In this document: piece after piece, positions 34,721-44,201 of the stretch
Layout of the letters: each line of letters begins with the position of its first letter
How positions within the stretch are numbered: position 1 is the stretch's first letter
Position numbers and translations under genes: made by a program
The notes under the pieces: generated by a model
What the model was told of the DNA's origin: nothing
What the model saw: the letters and a program-made list of their open reading frames with translations, nothing else
Databases searched by the model: none
Assembly: GCF_003971235.1 (NCBI RefSeq)
Contig: NZ_CP034661.1
Location: 3,472,001 to 3,536,000 of the forward strand
Reading direction: 5' to 3'
DNA: 64,000 nucleotides
Origin: Chryseobacterium aureum
Lineage (GTDB): Bacteria > Bacteroidota > Bacteroidia > Flavobacteriales > Weeksellaceae

Positions 34721-36283
34721 ATGAAAAAAATTATAATATCGACAATTGCAGTTTCTGCACTTCTTTTTACAGTAACAAGCTGTAATACGGATTTCGATAC
34801 GGATGTGAAAGATATCCAGGTTACAAAAGGAGATGCAGATTTCTCAAAATATATTTCTTTAGGAAACTCCCTTACTTCGGGCTATCGTGATGGCGCACTG
34901 TACAGCAGCGGCCAAAATGAATCTTATCCAAGTATGATTGCTGGGCAAATGAGACTTGCAGGAGGAGGAGATTTTAAACAGCCGTTAATACCTAATGATG
35001 TAGGAGGGTTTAATAATCTACCGGGTTTCCCGGGTAAATTAACTCTTCAGGTGGTTAATGGATCTTTATCTCCGGTACCAAGTACTCCGGCGGCAGCTTT
35101 AGATGTTTTATCCGGTGGTGGTTCCTATAATAATATGGGAGTGCCTGGTGCGAAGTCATTCCACCTTGTAGCTCCAGGATATGGTAATCAGGCAGGTCTT
35201 GCAACGGGTACGGCTAATCCTTATTTTGTAAGGTTTGCTTCTTCTGCCACGACAAGTGTATTGGCTGATGCTATGGCTCAGAAGGCAACGTTTTTCTCTC
35301 TTTGGATAGGAAATAATGATGTATTATCTTATGCTACTAACGGAGGAACAAATTCTCAGACAGTAGGTGGGGTTACCACTTATACTGCTGCTACAGTTCA
35401 GACAGGGAATACAAACCCTACGACTTATAAATCCAATGATATTTCTGATCCTGCACTTGTTGCCGGATCTATTAAAGCGGTTCTAGATGGTCTTAAAAGT
35501 GTAGGGACAACAAAAGGTGTTATTGCGAATATCCCTTCTGTTACTTCTGTTCCTTTTTTCACTACGGTACCTTATAACCCTTTGACACCAGCTCTTTTAG
35601 GTGCGAATCTAAATACGCTTAATACAAGTTTATACGGTCCTTTGAAGCAGGCACTTACTGCTTTTGGAGCTGGAGACAGAATTAATCTGCTTTCTGCAAC
35701 AGGACCGAATCCAGTCTTAATTAAAGATGTTGCTTTGACGGATCTGTCAGCTCAGCTTACTGCTGCTTTGACTCCTTCTTTAGGATTGCCTACAGCAACA
35801 GCTTTTGGGCAGATCTTTGGACAGGCCAGACAGGCTACTGCAGATGATTATATCCTGCTTACTACAAGTTCTGTTATCGGAAGTACTGCTGCTGGAGTTC
35901 CTGCTCCGGTAAATGTTTATGGTATTTCTTATCCGTTACAGAACCAGCATGTTTTAACAAAAACAGAAGCAGGTTATGTAAAAACAGCTACAGATGCCTA
36001 TAACGCTTCTATAAAATCACTTGCTGACTCTTACGGATTGGCATTTGTAGATGCAGCGGCTAAAATGCTTGAACTGAACGGACAGTCCGGTATTTCATTT
36101 GACGGGGTAAAGTATACTGCGAAATTTGTAACAGGAGGAGCTTTCTCTCTTGACGGAGTTCACCTTACAGGTCGCGGATATGGTATTGTTGCCAATGAAT
36201 TTATTAAGTCTATCAATGCTAAATATAAGTCTACACTTCCACAGGTAGATCCGAACAAATATTCAGGAGTTAAATTCCCTTAA
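34721..36283 (+). CDS. SGNH/GDSL-hydrolase-family lipoprotein
   Basis: Encodes 520 residues. The lipobox is LFTVTSC (Cys 21). Block I reads ISLGNSLTSGY, with the nucleophile serine in GNSL rather than GDSL. The oxyanion GxND block is LWIGNNDVLSY, and the C-terminal DxxH is DGVHLTGRG (near residue 490). The substrate is likely an ester or acyl lipid, but specificity cannot be read from sequence. It is co-transcribed with the FadL transporter. Confidence 0.86.
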   Translation: MKKIIISTIAVSALLFTVTSCNTDFDTDVKDIQVTKGDADFSKYISLGNSLTSGYRDGALYSSGQNESYPSMIAGQMRLAGGGDFKQPLIPNDVGGFNNLPGFPGKLTLQVVNGSLSPVPSTPAAALDVLSGGGSYNNMGVPGAKSFHLVAPGYGNQAGLATGTANPYFVRFASSATTSVLADAMAQKATFFSLWIGNNDVLSYATNGGTNSQTVGGVTTYTAATVQTGNTNPTTYKSNDISDPALVAGSIKAVLDGLKSVGTTKGVIANIPSVTSVPFFTTVPYNPLTPALLGANLNTLNTSLYGPLKQALTAFGAGDRINLLSATGPNPVLIKDVALTDLSAQLTAALTPSLGLPTATAFGQIFGQARQATADDYILLTTSSVIGSTAAGVPAPVNVYGISYPLQNQHVLTKTEAGYVKTATDAYNASIKSLADSYGLAFVDAAAKMLELNGQSGISFDGVKYTAKFVTGGAFSLDGVHLTGRGYGIVANEFIKSINAKYKSTLPQVDPNKYSGVKFP

Positions 36284-36306
36284 TCATTGATAAAATAAAA
36301 ACTTAG

Positions 36307-36340
36307 AAACCACAGGAGTAAATCTTGTGGTTTTTTTTTA
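36307..36340 (+). terminator. Terminator of the FadL-lipase operon
   Basis: AAACCACA (36307-36314) pairs with TGTGGTTT (36326-36333) and runs into a T-run that also precedes the prs promoter. Confidence 0.8.
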
Positions 36341-36346
36341 AATTTG
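36339..36346 (+). promoter_or_regulatory. -7 box of prs-rplY
   Basis: TAAATTTG, 22 bp before the prs ATG, directly abutting the upstream terminator's T-run. Confidence 0.55.
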
Positions 36347-36368
36347 CAAAATCTTTTAAAAAGTAAAA

Positions 36369-37307
36369 ATGGCCGATCAGTTAAGTTATCTATTTTGTAC
36401 AAGAACCAGCAGGGACTTGGCAGAGAAAATTGCCCAGAATTATGGGAAAGAATTAGGAAAAATCAACTTTCAGGAGTTCAGCGACGGGGAATTTGAGCCT
36501 GTTTTGGACGAATCCGTAAGAGGAGGAAGGGTTTTCCTGATTGGATCTACATTCCCTCCTGCAGACAATCTTTTGGAACTTCTTCTAATGATTGATGCAG
36601 CGAAAAGAGCTTCTGCAAAGAGCATTACCGTTGTAATTCCTTACTTCGGACTTGCCAGACAGGACAGAAAAGACAAACCAAGAGCGCCGATCGGTGCAAA
36701 ATTAGTTGCCAACCTTCTTACTGCAGCAGGAGCAACAAGAATCATGACGATGGATCTTCACGCAGATCAGATTCAGGGGTTCTTCGAAATTCCGGTAGAT
36801 CACCTGTATGCTTCCAGTATTTTCGTAGATTATATAAGATCTTTAAATCTTGATAATCTTACCATTGCTTCCCCGGATATGGGAGGCGCAAAAAGAGCTA
36901 AAAACTACGCCGGTCACCTGGGGGCTGAAGTAGTAATTGCTTATAAGGAAAGAAAAAAGGCAAACGTTGTAGAAGAGATGTTCCTTATTGGGGATGTAAC
37001 AGGTAAAAACGTAATCCTTATTGATGATATGATTGATACTGCAGGTACCCTGTGCAAAGCAGCAGATATCTTGATTGAAAAAGGAGCGAAAACAGTAAGA
37101 GCGATGGCTACTCACGGAGTGCTTTCAGGGAAGGCTTACGAGAATATTGAGAATTCAAAATTGTTGGAAGTTATTGTAACTGACTCAATTCCTGTTAAAA
37201 ATAATTTGTCATCTAAAATAAAAGTGCTATCTTGCGCCCCGTTATTTGCAGATGTTATGACCATGGTTCATGAGCATAAATCAATTAGCAGTAAGTTTGT
37301 TATTTAA
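36369..37307 (+). CDS. prs: Ribose-phosphate pyrophosphokinase
   Basis: Encodes 312 residues. It makes PRPP from ribose 5-phosphate and ATP for nucleotide, histidine and tryptophan synthesis. Visible motifs are FSDGEFEP, the ATP-binding RQDRKDKPRAPI, DLHADQIQGFF (metal site) and the PRPP loop VILIDDMIDTAGTL (about residues 217-230). The length and order are normal. It is followed 56 bp later by rplY, the widespread prs-ctc pairing. Confidence 0.97.
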   Translation: MADQLSYLFCTRTSRDLAEKIAQNYGKELGKINFQEFSDGEFEPVLDESVRGGRVFLIGSTFPPADNLLELLLMIDAAKRASAKSITVVIPYFGLARQDRKDKPRAPIGAKLVANLLTAAGATRIMTMDLHADQIQGFFEIPVDHLYASSIFVDYIRSLNLDNLTIASPDMGGAKRAKNYAGHLGAEVVIAYKERKKANVVEEMFLIGDVTGKNVILIDDMIDTAGTLCKAADILIEKGAKTVRAMATHGVLSGKAYENIENSKLLEVIVTDSIPVKNNLSSKIKVLSCAPLFADVMTMVHEHKSISSKFVI

Positions 37308-37363
37308 TTGATTTTTAGCAACTTGCAAGTTAAAATCAGAACAATTTTTTAAATTTTTTATAA

Positions 37364-38011
37364 ATGAAATCTATTACAATTCAAGGTACAAAAAGAGAAA
37401 GCGTGGGCAAAAAGTCTACAAAAGCTTTACGTGATGCTGAATTAGTTCCTTGTGTTGTTTATGGAGGTGAAGCACCTTTGAACTTCTCTGCTGAAGAGAG
37501 AGCTTTCAAAGGATTAGTATACACTCCTGAAGCACACACGGTATCTATTGAGGTTGACGGAAAAACAATTCCAGCTGTTCTTCAGGATATTCAGTTTCAC
37601 CCGATCACGGACAAAATTCTTCACATCGACTTCTATCAGTTATCTGACGATAAGCCAGTTATCATGGAAGTTCCTGTAAGAATTACTGGACGTTCTAAAG
37701 GTGTTGTTGCTGGTGGTGTTTTACGTCAGTCTTTCAGAAAACTAAAAGTAAAAGCTATTCCTGCTAACCTACCTGACGAAATCGTTGTAGATGTTACTCC
37801 ATTAAGAATTGGTAACAAACTTTACATCGGTGGTATCAAAACAGAAGGATATTCTTTCGTGCACCCGGACAATGCAGTAGTAGTTGCTGTTAAGATGTCT
37901 AGAAATGCAATGAAAGGAGGTGCAGCTGCAATGGATGATGATGATGAGGAAGAAGTTGCAACTGAAGAAGGTGCAGCTCCTGAAGCAGCAGCAGAAAATG
38001 CAGCAGAATAA
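37364..38011 (+). CDS. rplY: 50S ribosomal protein L25, CTC form
   Basis: Encodes 215 residues, so it is the long TL5/CTC type with an N-terminal 5S rRNA-binding domain ([20 protein letters not shown]) and a C-terminal beta domain. It ends in an acidic/alanine-rich tail ([13 protein letters not shown]). It binds 5S rRNA in the ribosome's central protuberance. It forms an operon with prs and ends at a hairpin terminator. Confidence 0.95.
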   Translation: MKSITIQGTKRESVGKKSTKALRDAELVPCVVYGGEAPLNFSAEERAFKGLVYTPEAHTVSIEVDGKTIPAVLQDIQFHPITDKILHIDFYQLSDDKPVIMEVPVRITGRSKGVVAGGVLRQSFRKLKVKAIPANLPDEIVVDVTPLRIGNKLYIGGIKTEGYSFVHPDNAVVVAVKMSRNAMKGGAAAMDDDDEEEVATEEGAAPEAAAENAAE

Positions 38012-38033
38012 GAATTGCTTATTTAAACAATAT

Positions 38034-38064
38034 AAAACCTATCAATTTATTGGTAGGTTTTTTT
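38034..38064 (+). terminator. Terminator of prs-rplY
   Basis: AAAACCTATCAA pairs with TTGGTAGGTTTT around a short loop (one G:T wobble) and is followed by T residues. Confidence 0.8.
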
Positions 38065-38217
38065 GTATTATGGAGAAAGATAAATACTAATGCACTCTTT
38101 GTTGAATTGGTTCTTTACTTTTCCTCATATATTATCTTTACGGTCAGCTATCGAATATTTCTATCAAATGATAATGATCAGCCTGTAATCCGGTGCCTCC
38201 TTTCGAAAAAAAAGCCG

Positions 38218-38225
38218 TAAATTTG
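38218..38225 (+). promoter_or_regulatory. -7 box of sufS
   Basis: TAAATTTG, 42 bp before the ATG at 38268; no clear -33. Confidence 0.45.
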
Positions 38226-38267
38226 AAGAGTTCTAAATAAGGACGTTTTAATTTAAAAAATAAATAA

Positions 38268-39488
38268 ATGTTTGACATTCAGGAAATAAGAAGCCAGTTT
38301 TCTATATTGGACAGAGAAGTGAATGGTAAGCCCCTGGTTTATCTGGATAATGCCGCTACATCCCAAAAGCCGAATTCAGTTTTGGACGTCTGTCACGCAT
38401 ATTATACAGAACTTAATGCTAATGTTCACAGAGGAATTCATACCCTGAGCCAGCTGGCAACGGAGGAAATGGAGCTTTCAAGAAGAAAAATCCAGAAATT
38501 CATTAATGCTGAGCATGATTTTGAAGTAATCTTTACAAAAGGAACAACAGAAGGACTGAACCTTATCGCTTATATTTTAACACAGAAACTCCAGAAAGAT
38601 GATGAGATTATTATTTCATATCTGGAGCATCATTCTAATATTGTTCCGTGGCAGATGCTTTGCGAAAGAACAGGAGCAAAACTCCGTGTAATTCCTATTG
38701 ATGAAAACGGAATTCTTCAGATGGATCATTTTGACCAGTTTTTAAGCGAAAAAACAAAGGTTGTTTCTGTGAATCAGGTTTCCAATGCATTGGGAATTGT
38801 AAACCCCATCGAGGAAATTATTGCTAAAACAAGAAAAAATACTGATGCCTATGTAGTAATAGACGGTGCTCAGTCTGCTCCGCATTTCAATATTGATGTA
38901 CAGAAGATGGATTGTGACTTCTTTGTATTTTCAGGCCATAAAATGTATGCACCTATGGGAACAGGTATTTTATATGGTAAACGTGAAATCCTGGAAGCTT
39001 TGCCGCCATTTCATGGAGGAGGAGAGATGATTGCAACATGTTCTTTCGATGGAACTACTTACGCTGGCCTTCCATTTAAATATGAAGCAGGAACGCCTAA
39101 TGTAGGAGGGAATATTGCTTTAGGAGCTGCCGTTGATTTCATGAACAGAGTAGGGCATACTAATATTCAGAATCATGAAAATGCTTTATTGCAATATGCT
39201 CAAAGACAGCTTTTAGAATTGGAGGGAATTAAGATCTATGGAGAAAAAGCGAACAGAACCGGAGTGGTTTCTTTTAACCTGGAGGGAGTGGGAATTGCTT
39301 CCGATGTAGGGATGATCCTTGATAAAATGGGAATTGCTGTAAGAACAGGACACCACTGTACCCAGCCCATCATGAACTTCTTTAATATTGCAGGAACGGT
39401 GAGAGCTAGTTTTGCAGTCTATAATACTTTTGAAGAAATTGATATTCTGGTAGAAGGAGTGAAAAAAGCGCAGAGAATGTTGAGCTGA
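38268..39488 (+). CDS. sufS: Cysteine desulfurase SufS
   Basis: Encodes 406 residues, normal for group II desulfurases. This PLP enzyme removes sulfur from cysteine and feeds it to SufBCD through SufE. The PLP lysine is in SGHKMYAPMGTG (about residue 224), and the catalytic cysteine is in VRTGHHCTQP (about residue 362), the SufS-type context. It is a single-gene unit here, 37 kb from sufA/sufB in this window, with its own promoter and terminator. Confidence 0.95.
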   Translation: MFDIQEIRSQFSILDREVNGKPLVYLDNAATSQKPNSVLDVCHAYYTELNANVHRGIHTLSQLATEEMELSRRKIQKFINAEHDFEVIFTKGTTEGLNLIAYILTQKLQKDDEIIISYLEHHSNIVPWQMLCERTGAKLRVIPIDENGILQMDHFDQFLSEKTKVVSVNQVSNALGIVNPIEEIIAKTRKNTDAYVVIDGAQSAPHFNIDVQKMDCDFFVFSGHKMYAPMGTGILYGKREILEALPPFHGGGEMIATCSFDGTTYAGLPFKYEAGTPNVGGNIALGAAVDFMNRVGHTNIQNHENALLQYAQRQLLELEGIKIYGEKANRTGVVSFNLEGVGIASDVGMILDKMGIAVRTGHHCTQPIMNFFNIAGTVRASFAVYNTFEEIDILVEGVKKAQRMLS

Positions 39489-39521
39489 TAAATATTAAAT
39501 TAACCCATTACAATATAAAGT

Positions 39522-39548
39522 AAAAGCAGCCATTGGGCTGCTTTTTTG
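39522..39548 (+). terminator. Terminator of sufS, shared with the small convergent gene
   Basis: AAAAGCAGCC (39522-39531) pairs with GGCTGCTTTT (39536-39545), followed by T residues. The stop codon of the leader-peptide gene lies directly at its edge. Confidence 0.88.
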
Positions 39549-39674
39549 TTAGTCTATAGGAATACAATAGCATCGGCCCTCAATAATAACCTGGTAATAT
39601 CCAATAGCGCATTCCAGGCAGATTTCTCCTCCTGCTATTATGCTTTTCATTTTTTCTTTGTTTAGTTTTTTCAT
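39549..39674 (-). CDS. Small double-glycine-leader peptide (bacteriocin-like precursor)
   Basis: Encodes 41 residues, read directly from the minus strand with an ATG at 39674 and a TAA ending at 39549. The N-terminal part, MKKLNKEKMKSIIAGG, is a charged leader ending in a double glycine, typical of peptides cleaved by C39 peptidase-type exporters. The 25-residue remainder has four cysteines (two CxxC/CxC-like pairs: CLEC and CYC). Similar leader-plus-short-core genes are annotated in Chryseobacterium as bacteriocin-like proteins. A -7 box (TATCTTTG, 39700-39707) is 25 bp upstream. No exporter or modification gene is linked; the role is inference. Confidence 0.7.
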   Translation of the reverse strand: MKKLNKEKMKSIIAGGEICLECAIGYYQVIIEGRCYCIPID

Positions 39675-39699
39675 AATAATAATGTAAGGTGTTAATAAT

Positions 39700-39707
39700 C
39701 AAAGATA
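39700..39707 (-). promoter_or_regulatory. -7 box of the small leader-peptide gene
   Basis: TATCTTTG on the minus strand, 25 bp before the ATG at 39674. Confidence 0.55.
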
Positions 39708-39740
39708 AAAATAATTAATCAACTGAAAAAATGAACCCCA

Positions 39741-39776
39741 AAAAAAGCCTTGTTAATTGAATAACAAGGCTTTTTA
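39741..39776 (-). terminator. Terminator of the hem operon
   Basis: AAAAGCCTTGTTA (39743-39755) pairs with TAACAAGGCTTTT (39762-39774); both flanks have A/T-runs, so it can work in either direction. It ends the hemE transcript on the minus strand. Confidence 0.9.
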
Positions 39777-39812
39777 TATGATTTGAAAAGCTATAAAAGC
39801 TTTCTTTTTATT

Positions 39813-40844
39813 TTAAAGGGTTGGTTTCCAGTCAACCACAGCTCTGATAAATGCTTCTGCGTTTTCAACAGGAACATTCGGTAGAATTCCATGACCAAGA
39901 TTAGCGATATATCTGTCTTTTCCAAAACGGTTGATCATTTCATTCACCATCTTTTTTATGGTTTCAGGCGTGGAATGAAGCCTTGCAGGATCAAAGTTTC
40001 CCTGTAAAGTCATTGTATGATTCGTCAGGGTTCTTGCAAATTCCGGCTTAATCGTCCAGTCTACCCCAAGGGCAGAAGCTTTAGACATGGTCATATCCTC
40101 AAGAGCGAACCAGCATCCTTTTCCAAATACCACCACATGGGTAAGCGGACTTAATGCTTCTACAATCTGATTGATATACTGCCATGAGAATTCCTGATAA
40201 TCCGTAGGAGAAAGCATTCCTCCCCAGGAATCGAAAACCTGTACTGCGGAAACTCCTTTTTCTACTTTTCTCTTTAAATAAGCAATGGTAGTATCTGTGA
40301 TTTTCTGTAATAATAAATGAGCTGCTTCAGGCTGTTGGAAACAGAAAGATTTTGCAATATCAAATGCCTTGCTTCCTTTTCCTTCTACACAATAGCAAAG
40401 GATGGTCCATGGAGAACCTGCAAAACCGATCAATGGAATCTCATTGTCCAGTTTCTGAAGGGTAAGTTCAATCGCATCAAAAACGTAGCCTAAAGTATCG
40501 TTCACATCCGGAGTTTCAATATTCTGAACCTGTTCCATTGTTCTGATAGGAGTATCTAACCATGGACCTACAGATTCTTTCATTTTGAAATCAATACCCA
40601 TAGCCTGTGGAACTACCAGGATATCAGAAAACAGAATCGCTGCATCCAAAGGAAATCTGCGGATAGGCTGTAGTGTGATCTCAGCCGCAAGTTCAGGGGT
40701 CTGGCATCTTGTAAAGAAATCATACTGGTCTCTTAAAGCAATGAATTCCGGCAGATATCTTCCAGCCTGCCTCATCATCCAGACAGGAGGTCTTTCAACG
40801 GTTTCTCCGCGAAGTGCTTTTAAATATAGGTCGTTTTTTATCAT
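39813..40844 (-). CDS. hemE: Uroporphyrinogen decarboxylase
   Basis: Encodes 343 residues. It converts uroporphyrinogen III to coproporphyrinogen III in the cytosol. The opening [13 protein letters not shown] is the invariant substrate-binding block. [11 protein letters not shown] and the late [18 protein letters not shown] are further family signatures. It is the last gene of hemA-hemC-hemD-hemE and starts 47 bp after hemD. Haem supply fits the six-haem ActA and ActE encoded nearby. Confidence 0.97.
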   Translation of the reverse strand: MIKNDLYLKALRGETVERPPVWMMRQAGRYLPEFIALRDQYDFFTRCQTPELAAEITLQPIRRFPLDAAILFSDILVVPQAMGIDFKMKESVGPWLDTPIRTMEQVQNIETPDVNDTLGYVFDAIELTLQKLDNEIPLIGFAGSPWTILCYCVEGKGSKAFDIAKSFCFQQPEAAHLLLQKITDTTIAYLKRKVEKGVSAVQVFDSWGGMLSPTDYQEFSWQYINQIVEALSPLTHVVVFGKGCWFALEDMTMSKASALGVDWTIKPEFARTLTNHTMTLQGNFDPARLHSTPETIKKMVNEMINRFGKDRYIANLGHGILPNVPVENAEAFIRAVVDWKPTL

Positions 40845-40891
40845 AATCTATTTAAACTAATATTACCGTTTAGATCCCGGTAAAAGCTATT

Positions 40892-41575
40892 CTAAATTCT
40901 GCCTCTGATTTCTTTTCTTATCAGCTCAAAGATAGAAGTAAGCGTATTTTCTTCAGAAGTAAAAATGTATTGCTGGGTATAATTTCTCAGCTCACCCGAA
41001 GTGGTTTCGCCAATTGAAAAAAGCTTCATACCTTCCAGAGAATTTCGCTTTGCAAAACTACGAACTCCGCTCGGACTAAAAAATACTGCGGCATGATATT
41101 TTTCATTTATTACAGGATGAATTTCCTCAGTATGGTATATGGTAACTTTTTTGTACTTAATGTTTTGTAAAGGAAGCTCCTTATCCAGAACATTGATGGC
41201 AAGGTTGCCGCAGAAATGAAGAAACTGCTCGTGCTGGCATTTTCCGATAATGAACCTGGAAAGAGTGTCCGCATTTTTCAGAACTTTAAAGGTTCCGAAG
41301 CCGTGCTTTCTCAGCTCTCTTTTGGTTTTTTCGCCTACACAGTAGATTTTATTGTAATTTTTTTCGGTAAAATTTTCATTGGGCTTAAACCCGTTTTTGA
41401 AAAATGAGATAACCCCATTCACACTGGTGAAGATCAGAGAATAATTTTTCAGATCAAAAGGGCTGATCCTGATGGGCTGGGTCTTAATTACCTCCACACA
41501 TTCAGCCGAAATACCCTCTCCTAATTCTTTGGATATAATGGCTTGGTCTATATTTTTGGTAAATAAGATTTTCAT
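40892..41575 (-). CDS. hemD: Uroporphyrinogen-III synthase
   Basis: Encodes 227 residues. It cyclises hydroxymethylbilane with inversion of ring D. HemD proteins diverge strongly in sequence; support comes from the beta-alpha pattern, blocks such as LIFTSVNGVISFF, IYCVGEKTKRELRKHGF and AAVFFSPSGVRSF plus LFSIGETTSGEL, and the location between hemC and hemE. The length is normal for the family. Confidence 0.9.
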   Translation of the reverse strand: MKILFTKNIDQAIISKELGEGISAECVEVIKTQPIRISPFDLKNYSLIFTSVNGVISFFKNGFKPNENFTEKNYNKIYCVGEKTKRELRKHGFGTFKVLKNADTLSRFIIGKCQHEQFLHFCGNLAINVLDKELPLQNIKYKKVTIYHTEEIHPVINEKYHAAVFFSPSGVRSFAKRNSLEGMKLFSIGETTSGELRNYTQQYIFTSEENTLTSIFELIRKEIRGRI

Positions 41576-41616
41576 GTGTTAAGGCTTGAAGCTGAAAGCT
41601 GGATGGAGGAAGTTTT

Positions 41617-42525
41617 TTAAATCTGACTTTTAATTTCTGCCATTAATTCTTTTCCTCCGTTTTCAAGAACTACTTTTGCAAACTTTTCTCCGAAATTCTC
41701 AGTTGAAGTATAGTCAAAATTTTCATCCACAGCAATGCAGTTTTTACCGTCCAGAGAGCAAAGTGCAGCTTTGAAGCGGATCTGATCTCCCATGATCTGT
41801 GCATACGCTCCGATAGGGGCTGTACATCCTCCTTCCAAAGTGCGCAGGAAGTTTCTTTCAATTTCTACACAGATCTGGGTCTGCTTGTGGTTGATCTGGC
41901 TTACAATCTCATTGATCTCAGGTTTGCCGGTATGTCCGGCTACGGAAATTACCCCTTGAGACGGAGCACAGATCATTAATGGAAGCATTTCATAATCTAT
42001 TTCCATTTTCATTCTTTTGATTCCTGCCAAAGATAAAATGGTGGCATCAAAGTCCCCTTCTTCCAGTTTTTGAAGTCTGGTTTGAATATTTCCACGGATA
42101 TCGGAAAAATCAGTATGCGGATAATTTCTCAGCCAGAAAGCTCTTCTTCTCAAACTGCTTGTGGCAAGTTTAAGCTCGTGGAATTCTTTATTTCTTGCAG
42201 ATTCTTTTCTGATCAGGATATCCTCGGGATGATCTCTCTCCAGATAGGCAATCATCTCAATATTTTGAGGCAGCTGAGTAGGGACATCTTTTAGAGAATG
42301 TACGGCAATATCAATTTCGTCATTCAATAAGGCAATGTCAAGGTCTCTTGTGAAAACCCCGGTAATTCCTAAAGAATAAAGTGGCTGGTTAAGATTCTTA
42401 TCGCCAGAAGAAACGATAGGAACAATTTCCGTTAAATAATTGTTGTTCTGAAGGTGCCTCGCAACCTCTCTAGCCTGCCAAAGTGCAAGTGCGGAATTTC
42501 TCGTTCCGATTCTAATGCTTTTCAT
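41617..42525 (-). CDS. hemC: Hydroxymethylbilane synthase (porphobilinogen deaminase)
   Basis: Encodes 302 residues from the ATG at 42525 (MKSIRIGTRNSALALW). It polymerises four porphobilinogen units. The dipyrromethane cofactor cysteine is in EGGCTAPIGAYA (about residue 232). Other landmarks are VHSLKDVPTQLP and ATSSLRRRAF. The start lies inside the end of hemA (14-bp overlap), so the two are translationally coupled. An upstream in-frame ATG at 42549 is less likely. Confidence 0.96.
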   Translation of the reverse strand: MKSIRIGTRNSALALWQAREVARHLQNNNYLTEIVPIVSSGDKNLNQPLYSLGITGVFTRDLDIALLNDEIDIAVHSLKDVPTQLPQNIEMIAYLERDHPEDILIRKESARNKEFHELKLATSSLRRRAFWLRNYPHTDFSDIRGNIQTRLQKLEEGDFDATILSLAGIKRMKMEIDYEMLPLMICAPSQGVISVAGHTGKPEINEIVSQINHKQTQICVEIERNFLRTLEGGCTAPIGAYAQIMGDQIRFKAALCSLDGKNCIAVDENFDYTSTENFGEKFAKVVLENGGKELMAEIKSQI

Positions 42526-43786
42526 TGAATTCGTTGTTTGGTTGTTCAACTAATATTTCGTGCATTAATTTACTAATTTCTTCGGCTTTTAAAGGGTTAT
42601 CAATGATATATTTTGCAAAACGGTTGGTGATTTTCTGGATCATTTTGTCAGAAAGTTCCATGTCCGTGATGTTTATGTATTTATTTTTTCTGTAAAAATT
42701 ATGCATTTCGTTGCGTTCCATATTCTTTAAAACCGCTTTGAAATGATGAATATTGGGGGCTAGTTTTCTCTTTTTCTCCCATTCAATAAAGTCTTTCATC
42801 AGTTCCTTGATGATTTTCTCTGCTTTCGGAATTTCTCTTTCACGCTGTTGAATCGTTGCCTGGATCTGTTTTGAAAGCTCATCCACATCAATCAGGGTTA
42901 CATTTTCATTTTCGGTAACATTCTTTTCCACGTTGTGAGGGATAGAAAGGTCAATGACCAGGGTTTCCTTTCCGTTAGGGAAATGAGACCGGTTGATAAT
43001 AGGATGCTTAGCTCCGGTGGCTACAATAAGAATATCCGTATTTTTTAATTCCTGGTCAAAATCAGAATAATCAACATGAGGAATATGATATTTCTGGGAA
43101 ATCTTTTCAGCTTTCTCCTGAGTTCTGTTGGCAATTTTAATTTTCGGCTGATAGACATGCTTTACCAGATTTTCAACGGTATTCTGCCCAATTTCACCTA
43201 CGCCCAGCAGAAGGATGTTTTTCTCAGCAATCCTTTTCTGGCTGTTTAAAATATAATGTACCGCGGCATAGGAAACAGAAGCTGCGCCATTGGAAATGCC
43301 GGTTTCGTTTTTTATTCTTTTCGAAATCTGAATGGCTGCATTGATCGCTCTTTCCAGATAAGGATTAGAATTCTGTCTCTCTTTTTTAAAACGGCTGTAT
43401 GCTTTTTTAATTTGCCCGATAATTTCAAAATCTCCGATAATCTGACTCTCAAGCCCGGCTGCTACTCTGAAAAGATGAATAAGCGCTTCCTCTTTGGTCA
43501 GAATATTGGCAAACTGAAGGAAATCCGTAAGATGTACTCCTATGGTTTTACAATACTCTTCAGCTACCAAAAGATAATTGGGGGAAGTGGTATAAATTTC
43601 GGTCCTGTTACAGGTGGAAACTACAAATGCATCACCCAGATCTTCCTGATGGACTCTGGAAACAAAGTTTTTGATGTTTTCATCAAAGAATGCAAACTTT
43701 CCTCTCGTTTCTACATCGGCTTTCTCGTAACTTATAGAAAGCACGGCAAAATTCGACGTCTGATGGATGTTGGAATACTGTAACAT
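42512..43786 (-). CDS. hemA: Glutamyl-tRNA reductase
   Basis: Encodes 424 residues from the ATG at 43786 (MLQYSNIHQTSNFAVLSISY). A longer frame would start at a TTG inside the -7 box (43796-43803) and is rejected. It reduces glutamyl-tRNA to glutamate-1-semialdehyde, the committed step of the C5 haem pathway. The active-site cysteine is in VSTCNRTEIY, and the NADPH fold is GVGEIGQNTVENL. It leads the hemACDE operon; no haem-regulatory motif was recognised. Confidence 0.96.
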   Translation of the reverse strand: MLQYSNIHQTSNFAVLSISYEKADVETRGKFAFFDENIKNFVSRVHQEDLGDAFVVSTCNRTEIYTTSPNYLLVAEEYCKTIGVHLTDFLQFANILTKEEALIHLFRVAAGLESQIIGDFEIIGQIKKAYSRFKKERQNSNPYLERAINAAIQISKRIKNETGISNGAASVSYAAVHYILNSQKRIAEKNILLLGVGEIGQNTVENLVKHVYQPKIKIANRTQEKAEKISQKYHIPHVDYSDFDQELKNTDILIVATGAKHPIINRSHFPNGKETLVIDLSIPHNVEKNVTENENVTLIDVDELSKQIQATIQQREREIPKAEKIIKELMKDFIEWEKKRKLAPNIHHFKAVLKNMERNEMHNFYRKNKYINITDMELSDKMIQKITNRFAKYIIDNPLKAEEISKLMHEILVEQPNNEFNEKH

Positions 43787-43795
43787 AAGCAGTCG

Positions 43796-43803
43796 CAAAT
43801 TTA
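43796..43803 (-). promoter_or_regulatory. -7 box of the hem operon
   Basis: TAAATTTG on the minus strand ends 9 bp before the hemA ATG (43786). A run of A residues lies just upstream. Confidence 0.6.
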
Positions 43804-44169
43804 CGTTTTTTTTAATTAATCATTCTCTGATAGTGTATATGATAATTATCGTAAAAAACTATAAGGTTAAGATTGAAAATACAGAAAAGTTTGTAAAAAA
43901 GCTGTTGAAGGGAAGGTGAAAATGCGCAAATTGCTTTATGATCAGGATTTATCCTGCTTTGAGAATTGAATTTCCGGCCTCAATTACTTTTTTAGTACCT
44001 CAGCCTACTTGCTTTTCCCTGCTTTTTAGTTCTTTTAACAGCCTCTTAATTTTGGTTGAAATCAAACTCTGTAAATGTCTAGACTGAAAGTTAATAAAGA
44101 ATTATAAATTTTAATAAAATTTTAACCAAATTAAGTTGGTGGGAAATTTCTTTACTAGTCTTAAATTTA

Positions 44170-44177
44170 TATCTTTG
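44170..44177 (+). promoter_or_regulatory. -7 box of the mreB operon
   Basis: TATCTTTG, 24 bp before the mreB ATG. Confidence 0.6.
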
Positions 44178-44201
44178 TAATCTTAAAATCAGAAGAAAAA
44201 T

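Larger units (their letters stand above)
43787..44201. other. Divergent intergenic region hemA/mreB
   Basis: About 415 bp without a supported gene. The hem promoter box is at the left end and the mreB box at the right end. Between them only a small hairpin, CAGGAT/ATCCTG at 43943-43956, was noticed. Confidence 0.5.

Noticed and set aside
37308..37345. Hairpin between prs and rplY (AACTTGCAAGTT) as a terminator
   Set aside because: The T-run is poor and the prs-rplY pairing is usually co-transcribed; it may be only a short palindrome.
43787..43798. TTG start for hemA
   Set aside because: The TTG is part of the -7 box; the ATG at 43786 gives the normal GluTR N-terminus.
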